64,000 bases of DNA from Alphaproteobacteria bacterium (GCA_018827375.1 JAHJYW010000005.1:100302-164301); one strand, 5' to 3'. Counted from the first letter of the stretch, positions 1 through 9,872 are shown. Notes: generated by a model from the letters alone, not told the origin. Numbers and translations are program-made.

Positions 1-364
1 CGGCACTTACGGAAATTTCGTGAAAATTAAGCACGCCAACGGCTATGAAACGGCCTATGCCCACCTCTCGCGCTTCGGAAAAGGCATCAAGGCAGGCACG
101 CGGGTGCGTCAGGGCGACACCATCGCCTATGTCGGCTCCACCGGCGCCTCGACCGGGCCCCACCTGCACTATGAGGTCTACATCAAGGATACGCCGGTCA
201 ACGCCATGGCGCTCAAGCTCCCCACGGGCCGGAAACTCGCTGAAACACCCGCCATTCTTGCAGAATTTGCGGAAAAGAAGGCCGAGATCGACCATATCCG
301 GGCTGAAGGCGGCGCAGAATTCAACCAGGCCCTGCTGGTATCTGCCACCACCCACCAGCCCTGA
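1..364 (+). CDS. M23 family metallopeptidase, C-terminal part (cut by window start)
   Basis: This is the C-terminal part of a zinc endopeptidase that would cleave peptidoglycan cross-links in the periplasm. The reading frame is open from the first complete codon at position 2, so the true start lies upstream; the GTG at 20 is only an internal valine. Visible are the M23 beta-sheet core (HANGYETAYAHLSRF) and the HLHYE motif carrying a zinc-ligand histidine. The tail after the domain (PTGRKLAETPAILAEF) closely resembles that of the next gene, so the two look like tandem paralogues. The first zinc-binding half of the domain is outside the window. Confidence 0.85.
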   Translation, partial: GTYGNFVKIKHANGYETAYAHLSRFGKGIKAGTRVRQGDTIAYVGSTGASTGPHLHYEVYIKDTPVNAMALKLPTGRKLAETPAILAEFAEKKAEIDHIRAEGGAEFNQALLVSATTHQP

Positions 365-397
365 GTTCCCTCTGAGTCTCAGTTCGATATCCGGAAA

Positions 398-418
398 ACG
401 CCGCGCATGGCGTATTTC
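398..418 (+). terminator. weak intrinsic terminator between the two M23 genes
   Basis: ACGCC-gcgcat-GGCGT forms a 5-bp hairpin followed by a T-rich stretch (ATTTCTTGCTTTTTG). It sits 34 bases after the stop of the upstream peptidase. The stem is short, so termination is uncertain. Confidence 0.25.
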
Positions 419-480
419 TTGCTTTTTGTGCCCTGAAACACTCCGCGCGGCCTCGATTGGGCCCGTCAGGGACATCAGGC

Positions 481-1851
481 ATGAAACAGCACCCACAAAG
501 ACCGGCGCGTGTAGACCGGTCACTTCGCCCACATCACGCGGCCGAACGCACAGTCGTCGCGCTTATTGTGCTGGGCATGCTGACGCTCTTCATATTCGTA
601 CGCCCGCAACAGCCAGCGAACATGACCGGCGCAGAAGCCGCACAGGCGATACTCGATTTTCGCGACAACATGCCTGATGCATCGACCGCCGAGCGTATCG
701 GACAGGTCACGAGCGGCGCCGCCGCCGCTGACGTGCTTGAAGTGCTTGGCGCCAATGCAACAGATGCCGCCGCTGCCGTCGCCGCCCTTCGTCAGACGGG
801 TTTGGTCGACCGCAAGCGCATGCGCCCGGGCACGGCTCTGACCGCCTATTTCGACGAAAGCAGGATGGAAGGCGAGGCGAGCCGCCTGATTGCCGTATCA
901 ATCAAGCCAAATGCCAAGAACACGTTGCTCGCAACGCGCCAGGCCGATGACAGCTTTTTCGTCAGCGTGCTTACTGCGCGCCTTGTCACTTCGCACAGGC
1001 GCGCAGCCGGTATGATCGACACCGATCTGCAAACCGCCCTCGTTGCCGCTGGTGGCACGCCCGCACATGCGGCGAGCTTTGCTGCGCTGTTTCCCGATGA
1101 TGCCAGCCTCGCAGAAGGAGGGCACAGGGGAGAGCGCTTTGATACCGTGTTCGAGGTCGCTGAAGACGAGCGGGGAAACTTCATCGAGAATGGCGAACTG
1201 GTGTTTGCCGCCTTCAATGGTGTCACCAGCCGCGGCAGCTGGTACCGCTACACACCGGGCGACACGGGCCGAACTGAGTTCTTCGATGCCAATGGCGTGG
1301 CCGCGCAGCCCTTCCTGACGCGTTTCCCGATTGGACGCGCGCCGATCAATTCAGGCTTTGGCCAACGGTATCATCCGCTGACCGGCCAGCTGCACCTTCA
1401 CACCGGCATCGACTTTCGCGCGCCTGCCGGCACGCCCATACAAGTCGCCGGTGACGGCACAATCGCGTTCATGGGCTTCAGCGAAGGTTATGGTCGTCAT
1501 ATCCGGGTGCGCCACAAGCGTGGCTATGAAACGCTCTATGCGCACATGTCCAGCTTTGCCGGCCTGGCTAAAGGCGAAGCCGTGAACACAGGCGACGTCA
1601 TCGGCTATGTTGGCGATTCCGGTTCAGCAACAGGCGAGCACCTGCACTTCGAAATCCGGCGGGACGGGCGCTGGGTCAATCCGATGACGCTTGAATTACC
1701 ATCAGGCAGAAATCTCGCTTCAGACCCAGCCGAGCTCGCCGCATTCATGAAACAGAAGGCCGAAATCGACGCCCTCAGAGGAGCGACCATAGCGACTGAA
1801 GTCGCTACGGCTGTGACTGTACTGCCCGTCATGCAGCCGAACAGTCCGTAG
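481..1851 (+). CDS. M23 family metallopeptidase, membrane-anchored
   Basis: Predicted peptidoglycan DD-endopeptidase of the LytM/M23 family, 456 residues. Residues about 24-40 form one transmembrane segment after a basic N-terminus, so the catalytic domain should be periplasmic. The middle (about 80-270) resembles the non-catalytic region of bacterial M23 proteins. The M23 domain starts near residue 290 (FGQRYHP), with zinc ligands in HTGID (about 307) and HLHFE (about 387). ATG at 481 is preferred to the in-frame TTG at 457 because an AGGGA lies upstream and it places the membrane segment naturally. It follows a related peptidase on the same strand. The precise substrate bond cannot be told from sequence. 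Confidence 0.88.
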   Translation: MKQHPQRPARVDRSLRPHHAAERTVVALIVLGMLTLFIFVRPQQPANMTGAEAAQAILDFRDNMPDASTAERIGQVTSGAAAADVLEVLGANATDAAAAVAALRQTGLVDRKRMRPGTALTAYFDESRMEGEASRLIAVSIKPNAKNTLLATRQADDSFFVSVLTARLVTSHRRAAGMIDTDLQTALVAAGGTPAHAASFAALFPDDASLAEGGHRGERFDTVFEVAEDERGNFIENGELVFAAFNGVTSRGSWYRYTPGDTGRTEFFDANGVAAQPFLTRFPIGRAPINSGFGQRYHPLTGQLHLHTGIDFRAPAGTPIQVAGDGTIAFMGFSEGYGRHIRVRHKRGYETLYAHMSSFAGLAKGEAVNTGDVIGYVGDSGSATGEHLHFEIRRDGRWVNPMTLELPSGRNLASDPAELAAFMKQKAEIDALRGATIATEVATAVTVLPVMQPNSP

Positions 1852-1855
1852 AAAA

Positions 1856-1892
1856 ATGACCGCCGAATCTGCCAAGCAGAGACAGCGGTCAT
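1856..1892. terminator. bidirectional hairpin between convergent genes
   Basis: ATGACCGC (1856-1863) pairs perfectly with GCGGTCAT (1885-1892), and inside it TCTGC (1868-1872) pairs with GCAGA (1876-1880). The two stacked helices lie between the convergent M23 and clpB genes. There is no real T-tract on either side, so it could be a terminator or an mRNA 3'-end stabiliser. Confidence 0.5.
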
Positions 1893-1908
1893 CATAGTAA
1901 GCAACCCA

Positions 1909-4524
1909 TCAGTTCAGGACGGCACGTCCCTTGGCGAAGTCATTCGGCACGCCATTGATCGAGAGCATATCGCCCTCAACGCCGACATGGATGGTCTCGC
2001 CATCGGCAATGCGCCCCTCAAGCAGCAGCCGCGCCAGCGGGTCCTGCATTTCTTTCTGGATGACACGCTTCAATGGCCTGGCCCCGTAGACAGGATCGTA
2101 GCCACGCGCGGCCAGCCAGTTGCGGGCATCAAGGCTGAGGTCGAGCTTCATCTTGCGCGCAGAAAGCAGCTTTTCGAGATGAACCATCTGAATGTCGACG
2201 ATGTGGTCGATCTCGCCGCGGCCGAGCCGTTTGAAGAAGACGATCTCATCGATACGGTTGATGAATTCCGGCCGGAAATGCATCCGGATGGCACCCATCA
2301 CGCTTTCGCGCACTTCCTCGGACAACTCGCCTTCAGCGCCGCTGGCCAGGGCATCCGAGCCAAGGTTCGACGTCATGATGATGATCGTGTTCTTGAAATC
2401 CACGGTGCGGCCCTGACCATCGGTCAGGCGGCCGTCATCCAGCACTTGCAGCAGCGTGTTGAAGAGGTCCGGGTGGGCCTTCTCGACTTCATCAAACAGG
2501 ATGACCTGATAAGGACGCCGGCGAACGGCTTCCGTCAGTGCGCCGCCCTCATCATAACCAACATAGCCCGGAGGCGCGCCGATAAGACGGGCCACCGAAT
2601 GTTTCTCGGAATACTCGGACATGTCCAGACGCAGGATCGCCGTGTCATCATCAAACATGAACTCGGCGAGCGCCTTGGTCAGCTCGGTCTTGCCGACGCC
2701 CGTTGGCCCGACAAAGAGGAACGACCCGATTGGTCGGTTAGGATCCTGCAGGCCGGCACGGGCGCGGCGCACGGCATTCGATACAGCTTCAAGGGCGGCG
2801 TCCTGGCCCACCACGCGGCGCCTTAGCGCATCCTCCATGTGAAGCAGCTTCTCGCGTTCGCCTTCCATCATCTTGTCGACGGGTATGCCCGTCCACTTGG
2901 AAACGACCCCCGCAATATGCTCAGGGCGGACGACTTCCGACACCAGGCCGTCTTCGTCATCCTCAGCGCCTTCGACATCCTTGATCTGTTTTTCAAGTGC
3001 AGGAATGGTCGAGAACTTCAGCTCCGAGGCACGCGTCAGGTCACCCGTACGCTGGGCTTCAGCCATGTCGGCATAGGCGCGGTCGAGCAGGTCCTTGGCG
3101 TTAGCTGTGCCCTTCAACTTGTTCTTCTCGGCCGACCAGGCGGACGTAAGCTCGTCAGACTTGGCCTGCAGATCAGCAATATCGCCTTCGATTGATTTCA
3201 GACGGTCAATCGACGCGGTATCCTTCTCTTTCTTCAGCGCTTCAGCTTCGATCTTCAGCTGCAAGAGGCGACGATCAATCTCGTCCAGCTCTTCCGGCTT
3301 CGAATCCACCTGCATGCGCAGGCGCGAAGCGGCTTCATCCATCAGGTCGATTGCCTTGTCCGGCAGGAAGCGGTCCGTGATGTAACGGTTGGACAGCGTC
3401 GCGGCCGCCACAATAGCGGCGTCCGAGACCCGCACGCCATGGTGTGCTTCGTAGCGTGCTTTCAGCCCACGGAGAATGGAGATCGTATCATCGACCGATG
3501 GCTCGTCGACAAAGACCGCCATGAATCGCCGGGCAAGCGCCGGATCGCCTTCCACATACTTGCGATATTCATCCAGCGTGGTTGCACCGATACAATGAAG
3601 TTCGCCGCGGGCGAGCGCCGGCTTCAACAGGTTCGAAGCATCCATTGCACCATCGGATTTGCCTGCGCCGACAAGCGTATGCATCTCGTCAATGAACAGG
3701 ATCACGCCGCCAGCCGCTTGTTGAACTTCGTTCAGCACGGCTTTCAGCCGCTCTTCAAATTCACCGCGGAATTTGGCGCCGGCAATCAGCGCGCCCATGT
3801 CGAGCGCAAGCAACCGCTTGCCCTTCAGGCTTTCGGGCACATCTCCATTGATGATGCGCAGCGCGAGGCCTTCGGCAATCGCCGTCTTGCCTACGCCAGG
3901 CTCGCCGATAAGAACCGGGTTATTCTTTGATCGACGTGAGAGGACCTGCATTGTACGGCGTATTTCCTCGTCACGCCCGATCACCGGATCGAGCTTGCCG
4001 TCGCGCGCATCCTTGGTCAGGTCGCGCGCATATTTCTTGAGCGCCTCATAGCCTTCTTCGGCATTGGCACTGTCGGCCGTGCGACCCTGTCGAAGTTGCG
4101 AAATGGCCGCCTCCATGGATTGTGTCGTGACACCAGAGCTTCGCAGCGCATCAGCGGCGGGATCACTCGGCAAACCTGCGATGGCCAGCAAAAGACGTTC
4201 GGTCGTCACAAAGGAATCGCCAGCCTTTTTTGCGCTGGCTTCCGCATCCTGAAACAGTTTCGCCGATGCCTGCTCAAGCCGGAGCCCGTTATTGGCGCCA
4301 GTCACTTTAGGCAGTTTGCTCAATGCCGCATCAACGCCCTGAACAACAAGCTCTGGGCGACCACCCGCCGCACGGATCAGGTTCACGACCAACTGGTCCC
4401 GGTCCTCAAGCATGGCTTTGAGTATGTGAGCTGGGGTCAGCGTCTGGTGCCCGGTCGCCAGGGCTGCAGTCTGGGCGCCCTGAACAATCGCACGGGCGCG
4501 TTCGGTATACTGGTCAATATTCAT
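1909..4524 (-). CDS. clpB: ATP-dependent chaperone ClpB
   Basis: Hexameric AAA+ disaggregase that works with DnaK to dissolve heat-induced aggregates in the cytoplasm. The 871 residues match the normal length. Order: N-terminal Clp repeat domain (about 1-145), first AAA+ module with Walker [11 protein letters not shown] (about 206) and Walker [11 protein letters not shown], the coiled-coil M domain (about 410-530), second AAA+ module with [10 protein letters not shown] (about 609) and [12 protein letters not shown], and the C-terminal D2-small domain. All nucleotide-binding motifs look intact. It has its own sigma-32-like promoter (4598-4626) and is followed by a hairpin before the convergent M23 gene. 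Downstream position of prfA-prmC-DUF4167 is a familiar alphaproteobacterial order. Confidence 0.98.
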   Translation of the reverse strand: MNIDQYTERARAIVQGAQTAALATGHQTLTPAHILKAMLEDRDQLVVNLIRAAGGRPELVVQGVDAALSKLPKVTGANNGLRLEQASAKLFQDAEASAKKAGDSFVTTERLLLAIAGLPSDPAADALRSSGVTTQSMEAAISQLRQGRTADSANAEEGYEALKKYARDLTKDARDGKLDPVIGRDEEIRRTMQVLSRRSKNNPVLIGEPGVGKTAIAEGLALRIINGDVPESLKGKRLLALDMGALIAGAKFRGEFEERLKAVLNEVQQAAGGVILFIDEMHTLVGAGKSDGAMDASNLLKPALARGELHCIGATTLDEYRKYVEGDPALARRFMAVFVDEPSVDDTISILRGLKARYEAHHGVRVSDAAIVAAATLSNRYITDRFLPDKAIDLMDEAASRLRMQVDSKPEELDEIDRRLLQLKIEAEALKKEKDTASIDRLKSIEGDIADLQAKSDELTSAWSAEKNKLKGTANAKDLLDRAYADMAEAQRTGDLTRASELKFSTIPALEKQIKDVEGAEDDEDGLVSEVVRPEHIAGVVSKWTGIPVDKMMEGEREKLLHMEDALRRRVVGQDAALEAVSNAVRRARAGLQDPNRPIGSFLFVGPTGVGKTELTKALAEFMFDDDTAILRLDMSEYSEKHSVARLIGAPPGYVGYDEGGALTEAVRRRPYQVILFDEVEKAHPDLFNTLLQVLDDGRLTDGQGRTVDFKNTIIIMTSNLGSDALASGAEGELSEEVRESVMGAIRMHFRPEFINRIDEIVFFKRLGRGEIDHIVDIQMVHLEKLLSARKMKLDLSLDARNWLAARGYDPVYGARPLKRVIQKEMQDPLARLLLEGRIADGETIHVGVEGDMLSINGVPNDFAKGRAVLN

Positions 4525-4597
4525 TTTTATCCCCTTCCAAAGGCAGATTCGTTTTGGTCGCGGCCCCGCTCAGCGGCGGCCTGCTGTGTTGAATCGA

Positions 4598-4626
4598 ATT
4601 TGGGGAGTGATGCCGGGCCATACAAG
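4598..4626 (-). promoter_or_regulatory. sigma-32 (RpoH)-like promoter of clpB
   Basis: On the minus strand CTTGTAT (4626-4620), a 14-base spacer and CCCCAAAT (4605-4598) match the RpoH consensus CTTGAAA / CCCCATnT at 5 of 7 and 7 of 8 positions, about 70 bases upstream of the clpB ATG. A GC-rich inverted repeat (4563-4580 region) lies in the 5' untranslated part. Confidence 0.6.
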
Positions 4627-4646
4627 ACGCGCGACATGCGACACGA

Positions 4647-5153
4647 TCAATCGCGTCTCAGGATATATTCCAGGTCAATTTGTTCGCCGACAGGGAAGTC
4701 GTATTCCCCAACCTTGTAAAACCCATAGCGTGCATAGAATCGCTGAGCGCCCTCATTGCCAGACCAGACGCCGAGGAAAAGAGGCGGCCGTCCGGAGGTA
4801 TCCACCCATTCCAGAACCTGTGACATCAGCGCGCTGCCTATACCGGCGGATAGCGTCCCCGGACGCACGTAAAGCCGATGCAATTGCAGGGAGTCTTCCG
4901 GAAGGGGAGTCACGGGTAGTTCGCAGGCACCGGCCTGGGCATAGCCAACCAGACGACCATCAGGCGCCTCGGCCACCCAGATCGGGCGATCAGGCTGACC
5001 AATCTGACGCTTCCAGATTTCCAGGGCGTAATTATCGGCAAGAAAGGCGTTCAGGTCGGCCGGGCGGTAAAGCGCGCCGAAAGCTGCCACAAAGGAAGAT
5101 ATTCCGAGATCCCTGAGGACCTCGGCGTCTCCGGTTGTCGCGAGACGTATCAA
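4647..5153 (-). CDS. GNAT family N-acetyltransferase
   Basis: Acetyl-CoA-dependent acetyltransferase of unknown substrate. The GNAT fold is seen from IRLATTGDAEVLRDLG at the N-terminus through LVGYAQAG to the acetyl-CoA loop LHRLYVRPGTLSAGIGSALM, with the usual GNEGAQRFYARYGF near the C-terminus. The frame stays open back to an ATG at 5267, and there is another ATG at 5222, but residues before about 5165 are an out-of-frame copy of the DUF4167 gene tail and do not resemble a GNAT. I therefore favour the TTG at 5153; the start is uncertain. It lies between DUF4167 and clpB, which are usually direct neighbours, so it looks like a local insertion. Confidence 0.82.
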   Translation of the reverse strand: MIRLATTGDAEVLRDLGISSFVAAFGALYRPADLNAFLADNYALEIWKRQIGQPDRPIWVAEAPDGRLVGYAQAGACELPVTPLPEDSLQLHRLYVRPGTLSAGIGSALMSQVLEWVDTSGRPPLFLGVWSGNEGAQRFYARYGFYKVGEYDFPVGEQIDLEYILRRD

Positions 5154-5187
5154 TGCCTCAGATCCATAAAGGGCAATCCTGCCCGTC

Positions 5188-5928
5188 TCAGTCCGCGGCT
5201 GTTTCGGCCGAATCGTCTGCATGCGCCGTCTCATCGGCATCCGATGATGCCGCTTTGCGGCGGCCACGCGACAGTGTCTTCATCACGCCATCCGTCACGG
5301 CTTCCGCCTCATCCGACGCTTCTTTTGCGCGATAAGGCTTCCGGCGAGATTTCGGGCGATCGCCGTCAGCTTTTGGCTTCGAGCGGCTTTCTTTCGGCGC
5401 CTCTGATTTGGGCGCCTCCGAATCGCTGGAATCCGAATCCTTGCTGGCGTCGATAACTTTCAGCGAATCAGGTTTGTCGTCATCGGTGTCGCGGTCATTG
5501 TCGCGATCATCGCGGTTCTCGTCCTGACGCGAACGCGATGTCACCTGAACGGTGGCTTCCTCGTTGCTGTCATCGGAGCCGGAATCATCGTCTGACGAAT
5601 CATTGCGGTTATCACGGTCATCCCGGCGATTATCGCGATCATCACGGCCGTTGCGCTGTTGTGGCTGCTGACGGTCCTTGGCTTCCATCTGTTTGGCAAC
5701 GATGCGCTGATAATGCTCGGCAAACTGGAAATAGGCTTCAGACAACACGCGGTCACCGCTGGTATGCGCATCCCGCGCATATTGCTGGTACTTTTCAAGT
5801 ACCTGCTGGGCAGAGCCACGGATCTTCACGTCCGGGCCAACACTCTCATAGTGCCGGTTCGGATTGTTGTGATTATTGTTATTGTTATTGCCGCCTGAGC
5901 GACGATTGCGCCCGCGTGAGCGTTTCAT
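5188..5928 (-). CDS. DUF4167 domain-containing protein
   Basis: Alphaproteobacterial protein of unknown function, 246 residues. The N-terminus is basic and asparagine-rich (RSGGNNNNNNHNNPNRHYES), followed by the conserved DUF4167 core at about 30-80 (VKIRGSAQQVLEKYQQYARDA...AYFQFAEHYQRI). The remaining two thirds are low complexity: first Asp/Arg-rich, then Ser/Asp/Lys-rich, probably disordered. The basic N-terminus and helical core suggest nucleic-acid or ribosome association, but this is inference. Position just after prfA-prmC is conserved in the class and suggests a link to translation. The AAT/AAC codon run at about 5858-5893 is a simple repeat that may vary in length. Confidence 0.9.
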   Translation of the reverse strand: MKRSRGRNRRSGGNNNNNNHNNPNRHYESVGPDVKIRGSAQQVLEKYQQYARDAHTSGDRVLSEAYFQFAEHYQRIVAKQMEAKDRQQPQQRNGRDDRDNRRDDRDNRNDSSDDDSGSDDSNEEATVQVTSRSRQDENRDDRDNDRDTDDDKPDSLKVIDASKDSDSSDSEAPKSEAPKESRSKPKADGDRPKSRRKPYRAKEASDEAEAVTDGVMKTLSRGRRKAASSDADETAHADDSAETAAD

Positions 5929-6130
5929 GAATGTCTATCCCGTTTCATGCGCCTGCTTTTTGTCCTGCAGGCAGTTCCCAGCGCAATTGCCGAAGGAAGT
6001 GCTGTGGCCGAGCCCCGTTTTGCGAGAGTCTGGCGAGGGTGGAGCAGACTTGCCATACGCGGCTTCCAGCACCTCACGCACAGCTTCTAGCCTGTATTAT
6101 TCACGCCGCCAAGCAAAAATATGCGTAATA

Positions 6131-6961
6131 TCAGACCGGCTGCCTGGCCCATACCACACGATCATTGCCGCCCAGATCCCTGGCACTGCCGATACCGGTC
6201 AATCCGGCCGCGGACAGGATCGCACGCACGTCCTGCTGCTGATCATAACCGATCTCGAAAACCACCGGCGTTCCCGGCTTGAGGCGCGCCCGGGACAGCA
6301 TGGCCAGCTCCCGATAGGCATCCAGACCGTCGATTCCGCCATCAAGGGCCGCTTCGGGGTCGTGAAGGCGCACTTCGGGATCGAGAGAGGCCATAACCTC
6401 TGTTCGGATATAAGGCGGATTGGAGATAAGCAGGTCGACTGATCCCCAGCCGGACCATTCGGCCCATGGCTGCTCGGCGATTCGCGCCCGGCGCTGCAGT
6501 CCATGGCGCGCAATGTTCTCTGTCGCCAGCGAGGCGGCCGCCGCATCCGCCTCGACCCCGGTTCCTGAAACATCCGTCCGCGTTGTGAGCAGCGCGATCA
6601 GGAGGCAACCCGAGCCGGTACCAAGGTCGGCGATCTCCAGCCCGTTCCGCTCGGGCAACAGGCTCAGTGCTGCTTCGACCACGGCTTCACTATCGGCGCG
6701 CGGCACCAGCGCGCGCGCATCGGAAATGAAATCCAGGCCAAAGAAAGAGGTCGTGCCGGCAATATGCTGGAAGGGCACACGGCTTTCGCGCTGACTGACC
6801 ATGTGGTCGAAAGATTCACGCAAGTCGTCCGGCGCAACCAGATGCCCCCGGAGGATCAATTGAGATGTCGTCAGGCCGGATGCCAGCGACATCAGCAGGC
6901 GGGCTTCCCGCTGCGGTGCGTCGATACCGGCCTGCCGGAAGCGCCCGGCGGCCCCGGCCAT
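6131..6961 (-). CDS. prmC: peptide chain release factor N5-glutamine methyltransferase
   Basis: SAM-dependent methyltransferase that methylates the glutamine of the GGQ motif in RF1 and RF2. The SAM site (DLGTGSGCLLIALL, about 115-128) and the catalytic NPPY motif (LLISNPPYIRT, about 183-193) are both present, with an all-helical N-terminal domain that recognises the release factor. The neighbour immediately upstream is its substrate gene prfA. The ATG at 6961 gives 276 residues, but the frame continues upstream as LSRPTYTDL to a CTG that overlaps the prfA stop. Homologues usually have about 10 more N-terminal residues, so the true start could be that CTG. Confidence 0.95.
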   Translation of the reverse strand: MAGAAGRFRQAGIDAPQREARLLMSLASGLTTSQLILRGHLVAPDDLRESFDHMVSQRESRVPFQHIAGTTSFFGLDFISDARALVPRADSEAVVEAALSLLPERNGLEIADLGTGSGCLLIALLTTRTDVSGTGVEADAAAASLATENIARHGLQRRARIAEQPWAEWSGWGSVDLLISNPPYIRTEVMASLDPEVRLHDPEAALDGGIDGLDAYRELAMLSRARLKPGTPVVFEIGYDQQQDVRAILSAAGLTGIGSARDLGGNDRVVWARQPV

Positions 6962-6984
6962 CAGGTCCGTATAGGTCGGACGGC

Positions 6985-8061
6985 TCAGTTCTCGTTCTCC
7001 ATGGCCGCCAGTTTGCGCGCCTGATCTTCGGTAATGAGTGCCTCGACGACATCATTGAGCTTGTCGCCCGTAATGATCCGGTCGAGCGAATAGAGTGTCA
7101 GGCCGATCCGGTGATCCGTCATGCGGTTCTCGGGGAAGTTGTAAGTCCGCACTTTCTGGCTGCGATCGCCTGAACCGATCTGGCTTGCGCGGGCTTCGGC
7201 GCGCTCTGCATCCTTGGCCGAGCGCTCGCGTTCATAAAGACGGATCTTGAGCTGCTCCATCGCCTTTTCGCGGTTCACGTGCTGTGATTTTTCCGAGCTG
7301 GTCGCAACCAGGCCCGTGGGCAAGTGCGTGATGCGCACGGCCGAGTCGGTCGTGTTCACGTGCTGGCCGCCAGCGCCAGACGACCGCATCGTATCGATAC
7401 GTATGTCTTCCGGACGAATATCGATCTCGACATTCTCAGGTGCAGGCAGCACGGCAACGGTTGCCGCAGACGTATGAATGCGCCCTTGTGTTTCAGTCGC
7501 CGGCACGCGTTGCACACGGTGCACGCCGCTTTCCCACTTCATATGGCCGAAGACACCGTCACCAGACACGTTGGCGATCAATTCCTTATAACCGCCGGCA
7601 TCGCCCTCGGACGCATCGACGATGTCGACCTTCCAGCCCATGATCTGGAAATAGCGCGAATACATGCGGAAAAGGTCACCCGCAAAGAGAGCCGCCTCAT
7701 CGCCGCCGGTGCCGGCGCGCAATTCGATGACAATATCCGCTTTATCGTCGACATCCTTTGGCAGGAGCAGAACCTGAACTTCCTGCTCGAGCGCTGGCAA
7801 ACTGTCCTTGAGTTCTTCGACTTCGTCGCGTGCAAGCTCCGCCATGTCCGGATCGCCGCTGGCAACGAGCGCTTCGGCTTCTTTCAGCTCCTTGCGCGCC
7901 GCCATCAGCTCGCGGGCCTTGTCGACAACCGGCTTCAGGTCCGAATGTTCTTTGGACAGGGCGATTATTTCAGCGGTTTCGGTGGTTGCGCCCATGCGGG
8001 CCTCGACCTGTTCAAACCGGTCGATCACCTGTTGCAGTCTGGAAGGGGAAATAGTGGCCAT
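6985..8061 (-). CDS. prfA: peptide chain release factor 1
   Basis: Recognises UAA and UAG stop codons in the ribosomal A site and triggers peptide release. 358 residues, the normal length. The PxT-type anticodon tripeptide is seen as PAT in [19 protein letters not shown], and the catalytic GGQ in [19 protein letters not shown]. Its presence with PAT rather than SPF identifies RF1 rather than RF2. It is followed after 23 bases by prmC, which modifies this GGQ, so the two are very likely co-transcribed. Confidence 0.98.
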   Translation of the reverse strand: MATISPSRLQQVIDRFEQVEARMGATTETAEIIALSKEHSDLKPVVDKARELMAARKELKEAEALVASGDPDMAELARDEVEELKDSLPALEQEVQVLLLPKDVDDKADIVIELRAGTGGDEAALFAGDLFRMYSRYFQIMGWKVDIVDASEGDAGGYKELIANVSGDGVFGHMKWESGVHRVQRVPATETQGRIHTSAATVAVLPAPENVEIDIRPEDIRIDTMRSSGAGGQHVNTTDSAVRITHLPTGLVATSSEKSQHVNREKAMEQLKIRLYERERSAKDAERAEARASQIGSGDRSQKVRTYNFPENRMTDHRIGLTLYSLDRIITGDKLNDVVEALITEDQARKLAAMENEN

Positions 8062-8122
8062 GGCCGCCCTTTAGAGCGGTTTTGAGGGCGCGTGAAGCGC
8101 CCTCGCTGCCACATCTGCCTGC

Positions 8123-8551
8123 TTAGAGCAGAATTCGTACAACCTCGTGCCCGGCAATGATGAACAATGTGATCGACCCCAGCGCGAAGACCATGAAGCG
8201 CAGCGCCACCTTTGGCGACAGGATCTGGACGAAGGAATGGACAATCCGAAGCCCGACATAGATCCACGCCATCAGCTCCATGAAATTGCCCTGCCCACCG
8301 GTCAGGGCGGCAAAGAACATCAGGGCATAGAAGATGGTTGGCTGCTCGTGCAGGTGATTGTAATTGTCGGCCACGGACCGGACACTGGCCGGCATACGAT
8401 CGCCATACGTGCCCGGGTGACGGGCATCATCCGGGTTGATCTGCGCCTTTTGCATCGCCGGAATGCGCGTGGCATACATCCAGATCCAAATGACCAGTGT
8501 CCAGCAGATGAGCGCCAATACAGGCAATAGAAGTTCAACAATTACAGACAT
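8123..8551 (-). CDS. MAPEG family membrane protein
   Basis: Small integral membrane protein (142 residues) of the membrane-associated eicosanoid and glutathione metabolism family. Four hydrophobic segments are visible at about 1-27, 75-92, 98-115 and 118-138, with the family-like loop HPGTYGDRMPASVRSVADNYNHLHEQPTIFYAL. Bacterial members are often called glutathione transferase-like but most are uncharacterised. It lies between prfA and an esterase gene on the same strand. An enzymatic role is inferred only from family membership. Confidence 0.85.
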   Translation of the reverse strand: MSVIVELLLPVLALICWTLVIWIWMYATRIPAMQKAQINPDDARHPGTYGDRMPASVRSVADNYNHLHEQPTIFYALMFFAALTGGQGNFMELMAWIYVGLRIVHSFVQILSPKVALRFMVFALGSITLFIIAGHEVVRILL

Positions 8552-8591
8552 TTACAGCTCCCTCAGCTTTGATTTTATGGGAGACTAGGGG

Positions 8592-9872
8592 TCAATTTGC
8601 CATTTGAACAGGAGATTCAATGGCCCCGGCCCCACCAAGATGCGCCGCCAGGAAGGCCGTAAAGGCATCAATGTCCTTGGGCACGATGCTGTGGCCGCCC
8701 GAGCGCAGCCAATAGGCAAGATCCGCAGCGGGGTCGAACGACTGCATGCCATCGCCTGTCAGCCCAGTCGCCGCCTCAGCCTTGTAGACGGCTGAAGCAG
8801 CCTCTGCCGCGCGATAGGTGGAATTCGGATCAGACCAGACATCCCGCCTGCCATTACCCAGCAGGACCGGCGTTGGGGCCAGAAGCGCCAGAAGCTCGTG
8901 CTGGTCGACCGGCAGACTAGACAGGTCCGCCAGATACGACTGCACATTCGGCGAAAGCCAATGCGGATAGGATTCCGCCATGCGAACGAGCCCCTCGCCT
9001 GTTTCAGAGCGCGAAAGGGCCGCTCCCGCAAAACCAGACTGATGCGCAATCACGGCGGCGACACGACGATCCCAGACGCCAGCAATCAGCGCGGATTTGC
9101 CATGACGTGAGTGACCCATCACCGCCATCCGGCTCTTATCGATGCGCGGATCGGCTTCGAGCACGTCCAGGGCCGCTGTAAAGCCGTAGGCCCAGGCCAT
9201 AAGGGCGCTCGTCGGATTGGTGGCGCCGCCCAGATTGGCCATTACGGCCTGCGCGTCACCATTCCTGTCCGGCACGAGCTCACTGGCGTAGAAACTCGCA
9301 TAGGCCAGTCCCGCATCGAAATAGCGCGCGACGGGCGCCACGGCGATGTAGCGACCAAATATCTGGGTCGCGAGCGTTCCCATGGCGCCGTCCATTTCCG
9401 AACCGGTACAGGCTGTCATGTCAGTGGCGGTCACCGGCTCGCCTGGAAAGACGGAACAGTTGGACGAAAATGTCTGTCCGACGACAACCGGCGCGGGACG
9501 GTCCGCCTTGGGAAAGGCGACGACAAGGTGGAAGAGGCGCGCGCCTTCGCCTGAACCGACCGTCACCTCGGCTTCCTCAAGCGTACCCCGGCCATCCAGA
9601 TAGTCGGGCTCAACAACGCGCCACGCACTGAACGCTACGGGCATCGCGGTGGGCCATGGACCATAGAGCGTGTCCTCGAACGCCTGCTTTAGCGCATCGC
9701 GTTTCGCTGCGTTTCCAGTAATCGCGGGCACATCGAGCGACGGTTGGGGTTGAGGCTTGTTGCCTGTCTCGAGGCTCGCATAGTTCATGCCGAGCATGGT
9801 GCAGTTGGACATCACCAGTACGGTCAGGCCCAACACAATAAGGAGCGGCATCCGCTTCAGGAACCATATCAT
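8592..9872 (-). CDS. CE15-like alpha/beta hydrolase (glucuronoyl esterase-related)
   Basis: Predicted exported esterase, 426 residues. A hydrophobic N-terminus (about 9-24) ends in VMSNC, a poor lipobox, so it may be a lipoprotein or signal-anchored. The nucleophile motif is GHSRHGKSAL, very close to the GxSRxGK signature of carbohydrate esterase family 15, and a late GGHSIVPKD can supply the catalytic histidine. CE15 enzymes cleave ester links between lignin alcohols and glucuronic acid in xylan, but many marine bacterial members act on unknown esters. No other polysaccharide-degrading gene is nearby, so the natural substrate is open. Confidence 0.75.
   Translation of the reverse strand: MIWFLKRMPLLIVLGLTVLVMSNCTMLGMNYASLETGNKPQPQPSLDVPAITGNAAKRDALKQAFEDTLYGPWPTAMPVAFSAWRVVEPDYLDGRGTLEEAEVTVGSGEGARLFHLVVAFPKADRPAPVVVGQTFSSNCSVFPGEPVTATDMTACTGSEMDGAMGTLATQIFGRYIAVAPVARYFDAGLAYASFYASELVPDRNGDAQAVMANLGGATNPTSALMAWAYGFTAALDVLEADPRIDKSRMAVMGHSRHGKSALIAGVWDRRVAAVIAHQSGFAGAALSRSETGEGLVRMAESYPHWLSPNVQSYLADLSSLPVDQHELLALLAPTPVLLGNGRRDVWSDPNSTYRAAEAASAVYKAEAATGLTGDGMQSFDPAADLAYWLRSGGHSIVPKDIDAFTAFLAAHLGGAGAIESPVQMAN

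Noticed and set aside
4647..5267. GNAT gene starting at ATG 5267
   Set aside because: The extra residues overlap the DUF4167 coding end by 80 bases and do not resemble a GNAT N-terminus.
5858..5893. Trinucleotide repeat as a CRISPR or contingency locus
   Set aside because: It is an in-frame Asn/His codon run inside the DUF4167 gene, a normal low-complexity segment.
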